This document shows, in pieces, positions 46,276-56,332 of a stretch of DNA of 64,000 nucleotides. Source of the stretch: Bacteroidales bacterium (GTDB lineage Bacteria; Bacteroidota; Bacteroidia; Bacteroidales; F082); assembly GCA_016936505.1 (NCBI GenBank), contig JAFGXS010000080.1, forward strand, positions 1 through 64,000, in the 5' to 3' direction. The position numbers and the translations under genes are program-made. A model generated the notes under the pieces. That model ran no database searches. It was given only the letters and a program-made list of their open reading frames with translations, and was not told where the DNA came from. Positions within the stretch are counted from its first letter, which is position 1; each line of letters starts with the position of its first letter.

Positions 46276-47436
46276 ATGTATCCGAAACTAAGTGATTTGA
46301 TTAATGCGATTTTTGGAACACACATTAATCTTCCTATAATGAGCTATGGTTTTTTTGTGGCTTTAGCTTTTCTGGCGGGTTCCTGGTTGCTTTATCTCGA
46401 GTTAAAAAGAAAGGAGCAATTAGGGTTAATAAAATCTACGACTAAAAAGATTGTTGTCGGGGCGCCTGCTACTGTTACTGAATTGCTGTTAAATTTCATT
46501 GTGGCTTTTTTTCTGGCTTTTAAGACAGGAGGTGCTTTTGAAAATTACGATTATTTTGCTAATGATCCGCAACAGTTCTTGTTTTCTTCTACCGGCTCGT
46601 GGCTTTGGGGTTTAATTTTCGGTGTGGCCTACACATTCTGGATATGGTATCAGAAAGACAAAATAAAGCTGAAACAACCCGAAACAAAAGAAATAGTAGT
46701 TCATGCTTACGAACAAACCTGGCCCATTGTTTTTGTAGCAGCTATTTTTGGAATCATCGGAGCCAAAATATTTAATCAGTTTGAAAACTGGCAGGAATTT
46801 GTGGCTGACCCAATCGGATCACTATTTTCATTTAGTGGCCTTGCCTTTTACGGAGGATTAATTGTTGCCGGTGTTGCTGTGATTTGGTACGGACATAAAC
46901 ATAATATTCCATGGAAACCCATGGCCGATAGTTTTGCTCCGGGCTTAATTCTTGCTTATGGAATCGGCCGTATCGGCTGCCAGGTTGCAGGAGATGGGGA
47001 CTGGGGTATTGTTAATACGCTGACTAAGCCCGATTGGCTTTCCTTTTTGCCCGATTGGCTTTGGTCGTATAATTATCCGCACAATATTATTAACGAAGGC
47101 GTTCGTATTCCGGGTTGCACAGGCGAACATTGTATGGTGCTGCCACAAGGAGTTTTTCCTACTCCCGTTTATGAAACAACAATGGCCGTAATTATTTTTA
47201 TCATTTTGTGGTCTATTCGGAAAAGAATAAACGTTCCGGGCGTGTTGTTTTTTATTTACCTGATTTTTAACGGAGCCGAAAGGTTCCTTATTGAACATAT
47301 CCGCATCAACAGTAAATATGATGTTTTAGGGTTTAAATTTACACAGGCCGAATTGATTTCATCGCTTTTGATTATTGCAGGAATTGTTGGTTGGGTAGTT
47401 CTTACAAAAAGAGCGTCACAAAAGAATGCAACATAA
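46276..47436 (+). CDS. lgt: Prolipoprotein diacylglyceryl transferase
   Basis: Integral-membrane enzyme that attaches diacylglycerol to the lipobox Cys of prolipoproteins. 386 residues with at least seven membrane helices. The family signature is seen as GIGRIGCQVAGDGDWG (about 233-248), with Cys-Gln-Val where E. coli has Asn-Phe-Ile; HIRINSKYDVLG follows near the C-terminus. Longer than E. coli Lgt (291), as usual in Bacteroidota, with an inserted ~70-residue region after helix 1. It overlaps the next gene by 11 bases. Confidence 0.93.
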   Translation: MYPKLSDLINAIFGTHINLPIMSYGFFVALAFLAGSWLLYLELKRKEQLGLIKSTTKKIVVGAPATVTELLLNFIVAFFLAFKTGGAFENYDYFANDPQQFLFSSTGSWLWGLIFGVAYTFWIWYQKDKIKLKQPETKEIVVHAYEQTWPIVFVAAIFGIIGAKIFNQFENWQEFVADPIGSLFSFSGLAFYGGLIVAGVAVIWYGHKHNIPWKPMADSFAPGLILAYGIGRIGCQVAGDGDWGIVNTLTKPDWLSFLPDWLWSYNYPHNIINEGVRIPGCTGEHCMVLPQGVFPTPVYETTMAVIIFIILWSIRKRINVPGVLFFIYLIFNGAERFLIEHIRINSKYDVLGFKFTQAELISSLLIIAGIVGWVVLTKRASQKNAT

Positions 47437-48568
47437 AATGAATTTGTTTCGTCAATTTTCTTTTTTAAAATCTTTTCTATATCTGTTATCCATTTTGTTT
47501 TTTGTTTCAGGATGTACAAATTCTGCTAACAAGGTTGTAGACAAAAAACCGGTTCTGGAAATAAAGAATCAGGTTCAATATGCCAAAGGATTTGCTTTGT
47601 TCTCTGAAAATGGCAAAACCAGAGTTGTTGTGTACAATCCCTGGGAGAAAGGAAAGGAGCTGGCTTCATTTGTTCTGGTAAAAGAACATCCTGCAAAGGG
47701 AGAAATTCAGATACCGTTGAATCGGGTGGCTGTTTTTTCTGTTACGCAACTCAATGCCATGGAAAGATTGGGTTTGTTGAATGCCGTAGTAGGAGTTTCG
47801 GATGTGAAATATATTCGAAATAAAGAAATACAACGAAGGTATCTAGCGCATCAGCTGACTCAAATGGCTGTGGAGGGTAATTTTTTTGTAGAGAAGATTC
47901 TGGAAGTTCATCCTCAGGCTTTATTTTATTCCCCTTATCAGGGAAGTGCATCATTGTCTCCGGCACTGGCCTCAGTTCAGGCAGTGCCTTTTATGGATTT
48001 TCTGGAGTCTGACCCATTAGGCAGGGCCGAATGGATCAAATTTACAGCGGCTTTCTTTGGTAAAGAAAAAGAAGCCGACAGCATTTTTAATCAGATTGCT
48101 ACGAAGTATCTGGCATTAAAGAAGCTGGCAGCAGTAGCAAAAGAAAGACCGACGGTTTTTTCGGGTAAATATTACGGCGGACAGTGGTATGTACCTGGTG
48201 GGGAGAGTTATATAGCTACTTTGTTTCACGATGCCGGAGCTTATTATTTATGGAGGGATGTGAGAAAGCAGGGAGCCTTTCCGTTGGATTTTGAAACAGT
48301 TTTTCACAAGGCAGGAAATGCAGATTATTGGCGAATTATGGGGTCGTATGGTGAAAAAGCATCCTATCAGGCTTTGGGCAGTGAAAATCCGTTGTATGAA
48401 AAATTTAAAGCGTTCAAATTAAATCATGTAATTTATTGCAGTGCCGAAAGTGGTTATTTTGAGAAAGGTTCGCTTGAACCACAGATTCTTCTGGCCGATT
48501 TAATCAAAGTTTTTCATCCTCAACTTCTGCCTGAATATCAGCCGGAATATTATAAAATTTTAAAGTAA
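47426..48568 (+). CDS. Periplasmic-binding lipoprotein of a BtuF/FepB-type ABC importer
   Basis: Solute-binding protein for iron-siderophore, heme or cobalamin uptake. The 380 residues begin with a lipoprotein signal (lipobox FVSGC, about residue 30) and show the TroA/BtuF layout: RVAVFSVTQLNAMERLGLLNAVVGV (in two parts) and the C-terminal lobe SGKYYGGQWYVPGGESYIATLF. ATG at 47426 overlaps lgt; 47438 is an alternative. Operon partners are the FecCD permease and ATPase below. The actual ligand cannot be told. Confidence 0.88.
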   Translation: MQHKMNLFRQFSFLKSFLYLLSILFFVSGCTNSANKVVDKKPVLEIKNQVQYAKGFALFSENGKTRVVVYNPWEKGKELASFVLVKEHPAKGEIQIPLNRVAVFSVTQLNAMERLGLLNAVVGVSDVKYIRNKEIQRRYLAHQLTQMAVEGNFFVEKILEVHPQALFYSPYQGSASLSPALASVQAVPFMDFLESDPLGRAEWIKFTAAFFGKEKEADSIFNQIATKYLALKKLAAVAKERPTVFSGKYYGGQWYVPGGESYIATLFHDAGAYYLWRDVRKQGAFPLDFETVFHKAGNADYWRIMGSYGEKASYQALGSENPLYEKFKAFKLNHVIYCSAESGYFEKGSLEPQILLADLIKVFHPQLLPEYQPEYYKILK

Positions 48569-48589
48569 TTTTATCCTTTATTTTACTTC

Positions 48590-49627
48590 ATGCAACCTGT
48601 ATCGCGACATAACAGCTGGTTTTTAGTTTTCTTCTTGTTTACCATTATATTGTTTCTGGCAAATTTATGGTTTGGTTCGGTATTGATAAGCTGGGACAGG
48701 GTTTTGCATGTTTTGTTTCATTCTAATAGCAATGATAGGCTGGCCGAAGTTATTGTGAACCAGTATCGGTTACCGCAGACCATAACGGCATTGTCTACAG
48801 GTATTTTACTTTCTTTGTCAGGATTGATTCTGCAGACATTGTTTCGAAATCCGCTGGCGGGGCCTTCTGTGCTGGGAATCAGTTCGGGAGCCAGTTTGGG
48901 AGTGGCATTGGTAGTGTTGGCAGGAAGTGCCTTTGGAGGCTGGTTTTCGATGACTTCATTGGTTGGGAACCTATCCATGATATTTGCGGCTTTTGCCGGA
49001 GCTTTATTGGTATTGTTGGTGATTATTTTCGTTTCGGCCAGAATTGGAAATATTTTAACGGTACTGATTATCGGTATCATGCTCGGCTATGCGGTTTCGG
49101 CTGTGGTTGGAGTTCTGCAGTTTTTCAGTGGCGCAGAAGAACTGCATGCTTATGTGGTGTGGGGGCTGGGTAGTTTTTCCAAAACCACTTCGTTCCAATC
49201 TGCTATTTTACTGATTATAGCTTTGTCAGGATTCATCATGACCATGCTTTATGTGAAACCTTTAAATGCGCTCTTGCTGGGGAATAATTATGCGCAAAGT
49301 ATTGGTTTTCATACCAAAAGGATCAATACCATTCTGATTTTGTCTACTGGCTTGCTGGTTTCTTCAGGAACAGCGTTTACAGGTCCGATTGCCTTTTTAG
49401 GGTTGGCTGTGCCTCACTTGGCTCGTGGCTTTTTTAAAACCTCGCAGCATGGAATTCTGGTTCCCGCAACAGTTCTGATGGGGGCTTCGCTGGCGCTGTT
49501 GTGCAATTTGCTGGCCCGTTTGCCCGGAACCGATATTTCTCTTCCCATTAACGCAGTTACTTCACTGGTTGGTGCTCCTGTTATTATCTGGGTAATTATT
49601 AAAGGTCGTCATTTCAAAACAATGTAA
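48590..49627 (+). CDS. FecCD/BtuC-family ABC importer permease
   Basis: Inner-membrane permease of the metal-chelate importer. 345 residues, about ten membrane helices. Family blocks: RLPQTITALSTGILLSLSGLI (split; about 64-84), NPLAGPSVLGISSGASLGV (about 89-107), and GPIAFLGLAVPHLAR, the cytoplasmic coupling region. Length typical (about 330-350). It is 21 bases after the binding protein and three bases before the ATPase. Confidence 0.94.
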   Translation: MQPVSRHNSWFLVFFLFTIILFLANLWFGSVLISWDRVLHVLFHSNSNDRLAEVIVNQYRLPQTITALSTGILLSLSGLILQTLFRNPLAGPSVLGISSGASLGVALVVLAGSAFGGWFSMTSLVGNLSMIFAAFAGALLVLLVIIFVSARIGNILTVLIIGIMLGYAVSAVVGVLQFFSGAEELHAYVVWGLGSFSKTTSFQSAILLIIALSGFIMTMLYVKPLNALLLGNNYAQSIGFHTKRINTILILSTGLLVSSGTAFTGPIAFLGLAVPHLARGFFKTSQHGILVPATVLMGASLALLCNLLARLPGTDISLPINAVTSLVGAPVIIWVIIKGRHFKTM

Positions 49628-49630
49628 TAC

Positions 49631-50683
49631 ATGAATAATAGGCAGTTACATATTGAAAGGTTGACCAATGGATTTTTTACGGGAAACAAGCAGGTTGTAT
49701 TGCAGGACAATATTTCTGCTTCATTGCAGCCGGGCAATCTTGTTTGCTTGTTAGGTCCCAATGGAGCAGGAAAGTCAACTCTGATGAGAACACTGTCAGG
49801 TTTTCAGAAAATATTGCAGGGAGCGGTGTTGTTTTCCGGACAGAACCTAGATGCTATGAGTCTGAAACAGCGTTCGAAAGAAGTTGCAGTTGTTTTTACG
49901 GGCCAGTTGAACGATCCTTTTTTGACTGCTTATGAGGTGGTTAGTATGGGGCGTTTCCCATATGCCTCATTTTATGGGCGCCTTAAAAAACAGGATCTGC
50001 ATTTTATTGACGAAACACTTGAAAGGCTCCATGTTTATCATTTACGGGATAAAGTTTTTTACCAGCTGAGCGACGGTGAGAAACAAAAAATGCTGTTGGC
50101 CAGAGCATTGGTTCAGGATACTCCGTTTTTGTTTTTGGATGAGCCGGTGGCGTTTATCGATTCTCCGGGAAAGATTGAAATTATGGAATGGCTGGCACAT
50201 TTTGCGCACGAACAGAATAAGGGAGTGTTAATAACAACACATGATATTGAACTTGCATTGGACTATGCCGATCAGCTTTGGTTGCTGAACCGGGATAAGG
50301 CTTTTCAGAAGGGTGTTCCTGAAGATCTGGTTCTGAAAGGTTTGATTAACAAATATTTTGATCGGGAGGAAGTAGTTTTTGATCCGCAAAAGGGTAGGTT
50401 CGGAACCGATCATCCTAAAGCGCAGGAAGTAGTTTATCTTAAGGGTGATCAGCTTGAGATTCAATGGTTGTGCCGTGCTTTATCTAGGATTGGAAAAAAG
50501 GTTAAGAAGGTTTCTCTACAGGAAAATGATATTCCTTTTTACTTTTTTACCGAAAATCATTATACTTTTTCGGATCAAAAAGGGAATGAATTACACTTTA
50601 ACACTATTGGCGATGTTATCGCTTTCAATAATGGTGGGGTAAAAGCTGTGGGTTCTGAATCTGTCAGCTTAAATGATAAATGA
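49631..50683 (+). CDS. FecE/BtuD-family ABC importer ATPase with C-terminal extension
   Basis: ATPase of the metal-chelate importer. Residues 1-250 form the ABC domain: Walker A GPNGAGKST (about 43-51), Q-loop FTGQ, signature LSDGEKQ (Asp replacing the first Gly of LSGGQ), Walker B FLFLDEP and the switch histidine in ITTHD. The remaining ~100 residues are an extra domain not found in BtuD/FecE of E. coli (about 255 aa); it is beta-rich at the end, of unknown role. Last gene of the lgt-binding protein-permease-ATPase unit. Confidence 0.92.
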   Translation: MNNRQLHIERLTNGFFTGNKQVVLQDNISASLQPGNLVCLLGPNGAGKSTLMRTLSGFQKILQGAVLFSGQNLDAMSLKQRSKEVAVVFTGQLNDPFLTAYEVVSMGRFPYASFYGRLKKQDLHFIDETLERLHVYHLRDKVFYQLSDGEKQKMLLARALVQDTPFLFLDEPVAFIDSPGKIEIMEWLAHFAHEQNKGVLITTHDIELALDYADQLWLLNRDKAFQKGVPEDLVLKGLINKYFDREEVVFDPQKGRFGTDHPKAQEVVYLKGDQLEIQWLCRALSRIGKKVKKVSLQENDIPFYFFTENHYTFSDQKGNELHFNTIGDVIAFNNGGVKAVGSESVSLNDK

Positions 50684-50802
50684 TTAGCAATTTTCCTTTA
50701 TTAGGGAAATTTATACTTATTTAATTTAATTTAATTGTTAGTGGTATTTTCCTGAAATTATCGTCTTGTTAAGAAAAGAATCAGCTTTATTGCGATTTCC
50801 CT

Positions 50803-50810
50803 TAAATTTG
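50803..50810 (+). promoter_or_regulatory. -7 promoter element for the YgfK-like gene
   Basis: TAAATTTG, exact TAnnTTTG, 25 bases upstream of the ATG. No -33 at standard spacing. Confidence 0.5.
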
Positions 50811-50835
50811 CGAAAAGGACAAATAAAAAGAGCTT

Positions 50836-53800
50836 ATGTCAGACCAATTTCATCCCATTCCGCTACAGCAGTTAATACGGATGTTGCTTTCAGAGTACGA
50901 TCGCAACCATTCAATTCTGGGTATTGATGATCGGCTATTTTTTGATCCGGATAAGGAAAGCAGGTTTGCTACAGAACTGTTTGGACAAAAGTTGGCTACA
51001 CCTTTGGGCGTGGCTGCCGGACCACATTCGCAAATGGCACAGAATATTGTTGCTGCATGGCTTACAGGAGCGCGATATATAGAATTAAAAACGGTTCAGA
51101 CATTGGATGAGCTCGAAATTCCAAGGCCTTGCATTGATATGCAGGATGAAGGTTATAATTGTGAGTGGTCGCAGGAATTGAAGATTAAGGAAAGTTTTGA
51201 TGAATATCTTAAGGCCTGGGTACTGATTCATGTTTTGCATCATAAACTGGGTTATAAGTCACCAGTGAATACCATTTTCAATATGAGTGTGGGCTATAAT
51301 CTGGAAGGGATTATGCAGAAAAACGTGCAGTGGTTTTTTGAAAAAATGCAGCATTGTCCCGACGAACTCGCTCAAAAGGTTGAAGAAATTGATTCGGTTT
51401 ATCCTGAAATTAAAGAAATTGATATTTCTGATCAAATAACCAATAACATCACGCTTTCTACCATGCACGGGTGTCCGGCTGATGAAATTGAAGACATTGC
51501 CCGTTATTTGATAACCGAAAAGAAGCTTCATACTTTTGTTAAGCTTAATCCTACTTTGCTGGGACCGGAGCATTTGAGAAGCATTCTGAACAATACTTTG
51601 AAATTTAAAACTCAGGTTCCTGATGAAGCTTTTGAGCATGATTTGAAATATCCTGAAGCGCTGAAGATTATCCGTTCGTTGCAAGAGGCTGCAAAGAAAG
51701 AAAATCTGCATTTTGGCTTGAAACTGACCAATACGCTGGAATCGGAAAATAACAAACCTGTATTTGGGAATGACGTTTCGATGATGTACATGAGCGGCCG
51801 CTCGTTGCATCCCATTTCCATTGCTTTAGCCAATAAACTTCAACAGGAGTTTAATGGTGAGTTGAGTCTGTCATTTTCCGGTGGAATCAATGCATTCAAT
51901 GTATCTGATACGCTGGCCTGTGGTTTTGAAACACTGACAGTTTGTACCGATCTTTTGAAACCTGGAGGCTATACCCGTTTTTATCAGTATTTTAAGAAAC
52001 TTGATGAATCCTTTCTTGCTAAAGAAACAAATGATATTCAATCGTACATTCTGTCTAAATCAGGAAAAGAAAACAGAAAAGAAGCTGCTCTTTTCAATCT
52101 TGAAAAATATGCTCAGGATGTTTTGAGGTTAAAAGATTATCAACGAAAATATTTACGGACTCCTGATATAAAAAACAGTAAGTCGCTTTCTTATTTTGAT
52201 TGTATTGCTGCACCTTGTGTTAATGCTTGCCCCACTAATCAGGATATTCCATCGTACATGTATCATACGGCACGGGGTGAATTTGAGCAGGCTTATGAGG
52301 TGATTGTCAAAACCAATGCTTTTCCCAATTCAACTGGTGTGGTTTGCGATCATGTTTGTCAGACCCAGTGTACACGAATGAATTATGACGAGCCGCTGGC
52401 AATTCGTGACATTAAAAACTTCGTTGTGGATTGGCATAATCATAACAATGGTTCCGAAAAGCAAATATTACCTGATGTTCAGAAAAGCGTAGCTATCATT
52501 GGTGCCGGACCTACAGGTCTTTCCAGTGCATATTTTTTACGAAAAGCTGGCTTTTCTGTCACGGTTTATGAAGCTAAAAGCAAAGCCGGAGGTATGGTGT
52601 CCGGAGCTATTCCGAAGTTTAGAATTCTGGATCAAACAGTGGAGTTGGATGTACAACACATTGTGGAATTGGGAGTTGAGGTTCATTATAACCATAAAAT
52701 TGAACAGGGTGAATTTGAGAAACTGAGAAAAGCACATGATGCAGTTATTGTTGCTGTCGGTGCCCAGGATGTACCTGAATTGAAATTGGAGGGAATGGAT
52801 GCTGACGGTGTTTTTGAATCGCTTGAGTTCCTTGAAGCTGTTCGAAAAGGAGAAAATTTGTCGGTAGGAAATGCTGTTGCAGTGATAGGCGGTGGCAACA
52901 CGGCTATGGATATTGCCCGTACGGCTTTCCGAATGACCAGGGGTAAAGTAATGTTGCTTTATCGGAGGTCGGTAAACGAAATGCCTGCGGTGTATCATGA
53001 AATTGTGGAAACGCTGGAAGAGGGTGTGGAATTTATGGAATGGGTTGCTCCGGTGAAAGTGTTATCTGAGGATGGAAGGATTACCGGCTTGCAGTGTGTA
53101 AGGATGGAAGCTGCCGAACCTGATGCCAGTGGAAGAGTACGCCCTGTACCGGTAAAAAATTCAGAGTTTGAAATAGAGGTTGATACACTGATTCCTGCTG
53201 TCGGACAGAAAATTGCTCTTGACTTTATGGATGCTGCTTTGTTGAATACCAGAGAAAATAGTTTTGAAACTCAGTTAAACAAGGTATACATTGGCGGTGA
53301 TGCCCGTTTGGGAGCAGCTTCGTTAATTAAAGGCGTGGGGGACGGAAGAAAAATTGCACAGGAGCTTATAGATAAATACGGAATTGATTTTGATACACGC
53401 AATCTTAATGTTGAAAAGATTAGTAGAAAATCTGCGGATGTTAAGGATCTGATGGTAAAAAAATCGGAGCTAATTAGCGGAGAGCATCCCGATACCGGAA
53501 AAAATACACACCAAAAAGATTTTCAACTGATCGGGGGGATGTTTACCAAAGAACAGGCTAAGAAAGAAGCCTCACGTTGCCTTCTGTGCGATGAGGTGTG
53601 TAATATTTGTACAACGGTTTGTCCCAATCTGGCAAACTACTCTTATCGGGTTCAAAAAGTAAAGCTGAATTTACAAAAAGGTGTTGTTGAGTCAGGTAAC
53701 TTGCGTTGGGAACCGGATCGTGTTTTTGAACTTAAACAAGGCATCCAGATTTTGAATATTGCCAATTTCTGTAACGAATGTGGTAACTGTAATACATTCT

Positions 53801-54132
53801 GTCCCACAAAAAGTGCTCCGTATCTGGAAAAACCAAAAGTATATCTTACAAGGAAAGATTTTGATGAGGCAGAAAAAGGGTTTTATCTGGAAAAATCTGA
53901 TGGAACTTCAGTTTTAATGGGAAAAAATGCTGAAGAAAATTTCTTCCTGAGCAAAACCGGACAGAATTACATTTATACGACAGAGAACTTCGAAGTGGTT
54001 CTGGATAGAGACGATTTCTCGGTACTTGATTCAAAAATTATTAATCCTGAAAGTAAAACTGAATTCAGTTTACAACACGCTGCCGAAATGAGTGTGATTT
54101 TGCAGGGGGCAGCTTTACTTGAATATAGTTAA
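50836..54132 (+). CDS. ygfK: YgfK-like FAD/NAD(P)/iron-sulfur oxidoreductase
   Basis: Large 1098-residue oxidoreductase. Layout: N-terminal dihydroorotate-dehydrogenase-like barrel (1-400, e.g. [24 protein letters not shown]); Fer4_20 domain with [17 protein letters not shown] (about 456-472) and [12 protein letters not shown] site [11 protein letters not shown] (about 554-564); NAD(P) site [10 protein letters not shown] (about 684-693); and a C-terminal ferredoxin with clusters [15 protein letters not shown] and [11 protein letters not shown]. This matches YgfK ('putative selenate reductase subunit') and is related to dihydropyrimidine dehydrogenase. Members are linked to molybdenum hydroxylases and purine breakdown. 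Here it probably carries electrons to or from the hydroxylase at 57544, which lacks its own FAD domain (inference). Confidence 0.88.
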   Translation: MSDQFHPIPLQQLIRMLLSEYDRNHSILGIDDRLFFDPDKESRFATELFGQKLATPLGVAAGPHSQMAQNIVAAWLTGARYIELKTVQTLDELEIPRPCIDMQDEGYNCEWSQELKIKESFDEYLKAWVLIHVLHHKLGYKSPVNTIFNMSVGYNLEGIMQKNVQWFFEKMQHCPDELAQKVEEIDSVYPEIKEIDISDQITNNITLSTMHGCPADEIEDIARYLITEKKLHTFVKLNPTLLGPEHLRSILNNTLKFKTQVPDEAFEHDLKYPEALKIIRSLQEAAKKENLHFGLKLTNTLESENNKPVFGNDVSMMYMSGRSLHPISIALANKLQQEFNGELSLSFSGGINAFNVSDTLACGFETLTVCTDLLKPGGYTRFYQYFKKLDESFLAKETNDIQSYILSKSGKENRKEAALFNLEKYAQDVLRLKDYQRKYLRTPDIKNSKSLSYFDCIAAPCVNACPTNQDIPSYMYHTARGEFEQAYEVIVKTNAFPNSTGVVCDHVCQTQCTRMNYDEPLAIRDIKNFVVDWHNHNNGSEKQILPDVQKSVAIIGAGPTGLSSAYFLRKAGFSVTVYEAKSKAGGMVSGAIPKFRILDQTVELDVQHIVELGVEVHYNHKIEQGEFEKLRKAHDAVIVAVGAQDVPELKLEGMDADGVFESLEFLEAVRKGENLSVGNAVAVIGGGNTAMDIARTAFRMTRGKVMLLYRRSVNEMPAVYHEIVETLEEGVEFMEWVAPVKVLSEDGRITGLQCVRMEAAEPDASGRVRPVPVKNSEFEIEVDTLIPAVGQKIALDFMDAALLNTRENSFETQLNKVYIGGDARLGAASLIKGVGDGRKIAQELIDKYGIDFDTRNLNVEKISRKSADVKDLMVKKSELISGEHPDTGKNTHQKDFQLIGGMFTKEQAKKEASRCLLCDEVCNICTTVCPNLANYSYRVQKVKLNLQKGVVESGNLRWEPDRVFELKQGIQILNIANFCNECGNCNTFCPTKSAPYLEKPKVYLTRKDFDEAEKGFYLEKSDGTSVLMGKNAEENFFLSKTGQNYIYTTENFEVVLDRDDFSVLDSKIINPESKTEFSLQHAAEMSVILQGAALLEYS

Positions 54133-54134
54133 TG

Positions 54135-54596
54135 TCATAATTTGAAGTGGTGATCCACCTTCGACTCAGTGAGGACAAACGAACTGTAGAACCGGGCAAT
54201 GTTCTGGATCACAGAAAATTTTTCTACAACAAACTGGTGGTAGTCGTCCATGTCGCTGCAATAAACCTTCAACAGGAAATCTGAATTGCCTGAAACATAA
54301 TAGGATTCCATTACTTCATCCAGCTTGTTTACTTCCGACTCAAATTTCTCCACCGACGATTTGGTATGGTCGTTTAGAATCACAGAAATATAAACAATCA
54401 GTTTTTTATCAATCTTTTTAGGGTCAATCAGGGTGATGTATTTCTGAATAAATCCGCTTTTTTCAAGTTTCTTAATTCTTTCGTGTATAGGTGTAGTGGA
54501 AAGGAATAGTTTTTCTGATAATTCACGTATGGTAATCCGGCTGTTTTGTTGCAGCAGGTTTAATATCTTATAATCGATTTCATCTAATGGTTTCAT
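54135..54596 (-). CDS. Lrp/AsnC-family transcriptional regulator
   Basis: Feast/famine regulator, 153 residues from ATG 54596. N-terminal helix-turn-helix (IDYKILNLLQQNSRITIREL in part; ERIKKLEKSGFIQKYI) and a C-terminal RAM ligand-binding domain (YVSGNSDFLLKVYCSDMDDY). An upstream TTG/ATG-like extension to 54662 is rejected because a consensus promoter lies at 54632-54663. It is antisense to ygfK (tail to tail) and divergent from the PLP enzyme, so it is well placed to sense an amino acid and control this cluster. Confidence 0.92.
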   Translation of the reverse strand: MKPLDEIDYKILNLLQQNSRITIRELSEKLFLSTTPIHERIKKLEKSGFIQKYITLIDPKKIDKKLIVYISVILNDHTKSSVEKFESEVNKLDEVMESYYVSGNSDFLLKVYCSDMDDYHQFVVEKFSVIQNIARFYSSFVLTESKVDHHFKL

Positions 54597-54631
54597 GGCT
54601 ATTTTTTCTAAAGTGAATATTGATTTAACGA

Positions 54632-54663
54632 CAAAAGTACATAATTTCCTATCAAGGTACAAA
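54632..54663 (-). promoter_or_regulatory. Consensus promoter for the Lrp gene
   Basis: Minus strand: TTTG (54663-54660), 20-base spacer, TACTTTTG (54639-54632). Both elements and the spacing match the Bacteroidota consensus exactly. It decides the Lrp start at 54596. Confidence 0.75.
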
Positions 54664-54693
54664 AAATAGATGTTTATCCTTAAAAATAATATA

Positions 54694-54726
54694 TTGTAAG
54701 AACAAAATTATATATAATTAATTTTG
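54694..54726 (+). promoter_or_regulatory. Promoter for the 495-residue PLP enzyme
   Basis: TTG (54694-54696), 22-base spacer, TAATTTTG (54719-54726), 29 bases before the ATG. Divergent from the Lrp promoter, with 30 bases between the two, so one Lrp operator could affect both. Confidence 0.55.
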
Positions 54727-54755
54727 CTTGTGAAATAAATCTAAATATTTTAAGA

Positions 54756-56243
54756 ATGATACACTTTTCGGATAGAGTAATGAACGAAGATGCGTTAAAT
54801 CACGCAGTGAAAAGGTTTAAAGAACAGCAGATTATTCTGCCTACGTTCGAGCAGCAGAAACATCCCGAACTGGTTCCTGATAAAATCAAGAAAGCATTGA
54901 CAAATGTTGGCCTTTGGGATATTAATCCTTTGAATCTTTTTCGTATTACCTGGAAAAACGAGCCAAAGGAAAAAGGAGGGCTCTATGGAAAACCGAATTA
55001 TATAGAACTACCCGGTACTTTAACAGGTGTGAATGCACGCATTGTGTTGATGATCGGGAAATATTTTCCCACCGGAGCCCATAAAGTAGGCGCTGCATAC
55101 GGATGCCTGGCTCCACGTATCATTACCGGTGAATTTGATCCGACGTATCATAAAGCGGTATGGCCTTCAACAGGTAACTATTGCCGTGGAGGCGCCTTCG
55201 ACAGTCGTTTAATGGGGACCGAACCCATTGCCATTTTGCCTGAAGAAATGAGTCAGGAGCGGTTTGAATGGCTGAGAAACGAAGTTAAATCGACCGTGAT
55301 TGCTACTCCGGGAAGTGAATCGAATGTAAAAGAAATATATGATAAATGCTGGGAGTTGAGAAATAACCGTGAGGATGTGGTTATCTTTAACCAGTTTGAT
55401 GAATTTGGAAATGCAGCCTGGCATTACAACATCACAGGTGATGCCATTGAAGAGGTATTTCAGCTGGTAAAAACAGATAAGTCGCAACTGGCTGCTTATG
55501 TATCAGCTACTGGTTCTGCCGGAACCATTGCTGCCGGTGATTTCCTGCGTACATTACATCCTCATGTAAAAGTGGTGGCTTCCGAGGCATTGCAGTGTCC
55601 CACAATCTTGCGCAATGGTTTCGGAGCACATCGGATTGAAGGTATTGGAGACAAGCATATTCCCTGGATTCATAACGTGAAAAATACCAATGTGGTTACT
55701 GCTATTGACGATGAGGATCCTATGCGTCTTCTGCGTTTGTTTAATGAACCTGAAGGAAAACAGTTCCTGAAATCTGCTAGTTGTTCCGACGAACTGATTG
55801 CACAACTACCTCTGTTGGGCATCTCGGGAATAGCCAATATGCTCTCGGCTATTAAAACAGCACGATATTTTGAATATACTTCGGATGATGTAATTATGAC
55901 CATTGCTACCGATTCTGTGGATATGTACCGTTCACGCTTGAATGAACTCAATGCTGAAAGAGGTTCATACACAGAAGTTCAGGCAGCCCGCGATTATGAA
56001 GCCTGTTTGCTGGGATTGAAAACCGACAACATGCGCGAATTAAATTATCAGGATCAGAAAGCAATACACAACCTGAAATACTTTACCTGGGTTGAACAGC
56101 AGGCTAAGGATGTGAAGGATCTGAATGCATTGTGGTACGACCGCGGCATTTGGGACAAATTATTCAACCAGGTAGATCGCTGGGACGAACTCATCCGTGA
56201 ATTTAATGACCGGACCGGGTTGTTAAAAATGTATGAAGGTTAA
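54756..56243 (+). CDS. Fold-type-II PLP-dependent enzyme of unknown substrate
   Basis: 495-residue member of the tryptophan-synthase-beta/cysteine-synthase fold. The probable PLP lysine is Lys110 (PTGAHKVGAA) and the phosphate-binding/ASTGxxG-like region appears as WPSTGNYCRGGAFDS; SATGSAGTIAAGD and GISGIANM are further cofactor-site segments. The C-terminal ~100 residues are helical and not part of the standard fold. It is not a recognisable cysteine, threonine or tryptophan synthase. Located between the Lrp gene and the threonine-synthase-like gene, it has its own promoter and terminator. A lyase for an amino acid released by the neighbouring pathway is plausible but unproven. Confidence 0.8.
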   Translation: MIHFSDRVMNEDALNHAVKRFKEQQIILPTFEQQKHPELVPDKIKKALTNVGLWDINPLNLFRITWKNEPKEKGGLYGKPNYIELPGTLTGVNARIVLMIGKYFPTGAHKVGAAYGCLAPRIITGEFDPTYHKAVWPSTGNYCRGGAFDSRLMGTEPIAILPEEMSQERFEWLRNEVKSTVIATPGSESNVKEIYDKCWELRNNREDVVIFNQFDEFGNAAWHYNITGDAIEEVFQLVKTDKSQLAAYVSATGSAGTIAAGDFLRTLHPHVKVVASEALQCPTILRNGFGAHRIEGIGDKHIPWIHNVKNTNVVTAIDDEDPMRLLRLFNEPEGKQFLKSASCSDELIAQLPLLGISGIANMLSAIKTARYFEYTSDDVIMTIATDSVDMYRSRLNELNAERGSYTEVQAARDYEACLLGLKTDNMRELNYQDQKAIHNLKYFTWVEQQAKDVKDLNALWYDRGIWDKLFNQVDRWDELIREFNDRTGLLKMYEG

Positions 56244-56251
56244 CATGCTTT

Positions 56252-56288
56252 AGACTTCCGGAAGCCAGCGTTACCGGAAGTCTTTTTT
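56252..56288 (+). terminator. Intrinsic terminator after the 495-residue PLP enzyme gene
   Basis: AGACTTCCGG (56252-56261), 12-base loop, CCGGAAGTCT (56274-56283), then a T-run to 56288. It separates this gene from the following operon. Confidence 0.9.
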
Positions 56289-56332
56289 ATGTGAGAATTC
56301 CTTAAATTTGAAGTCAGTCTAAAATCGGGGAA

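Noticed and set aside
54597-54662. N-terminal extension of the Lrp gene
   Set aside because: The region holds a consensus promoter for the gene itself, and Lrp proteins start at the MKPLDEIDYK-like helix.
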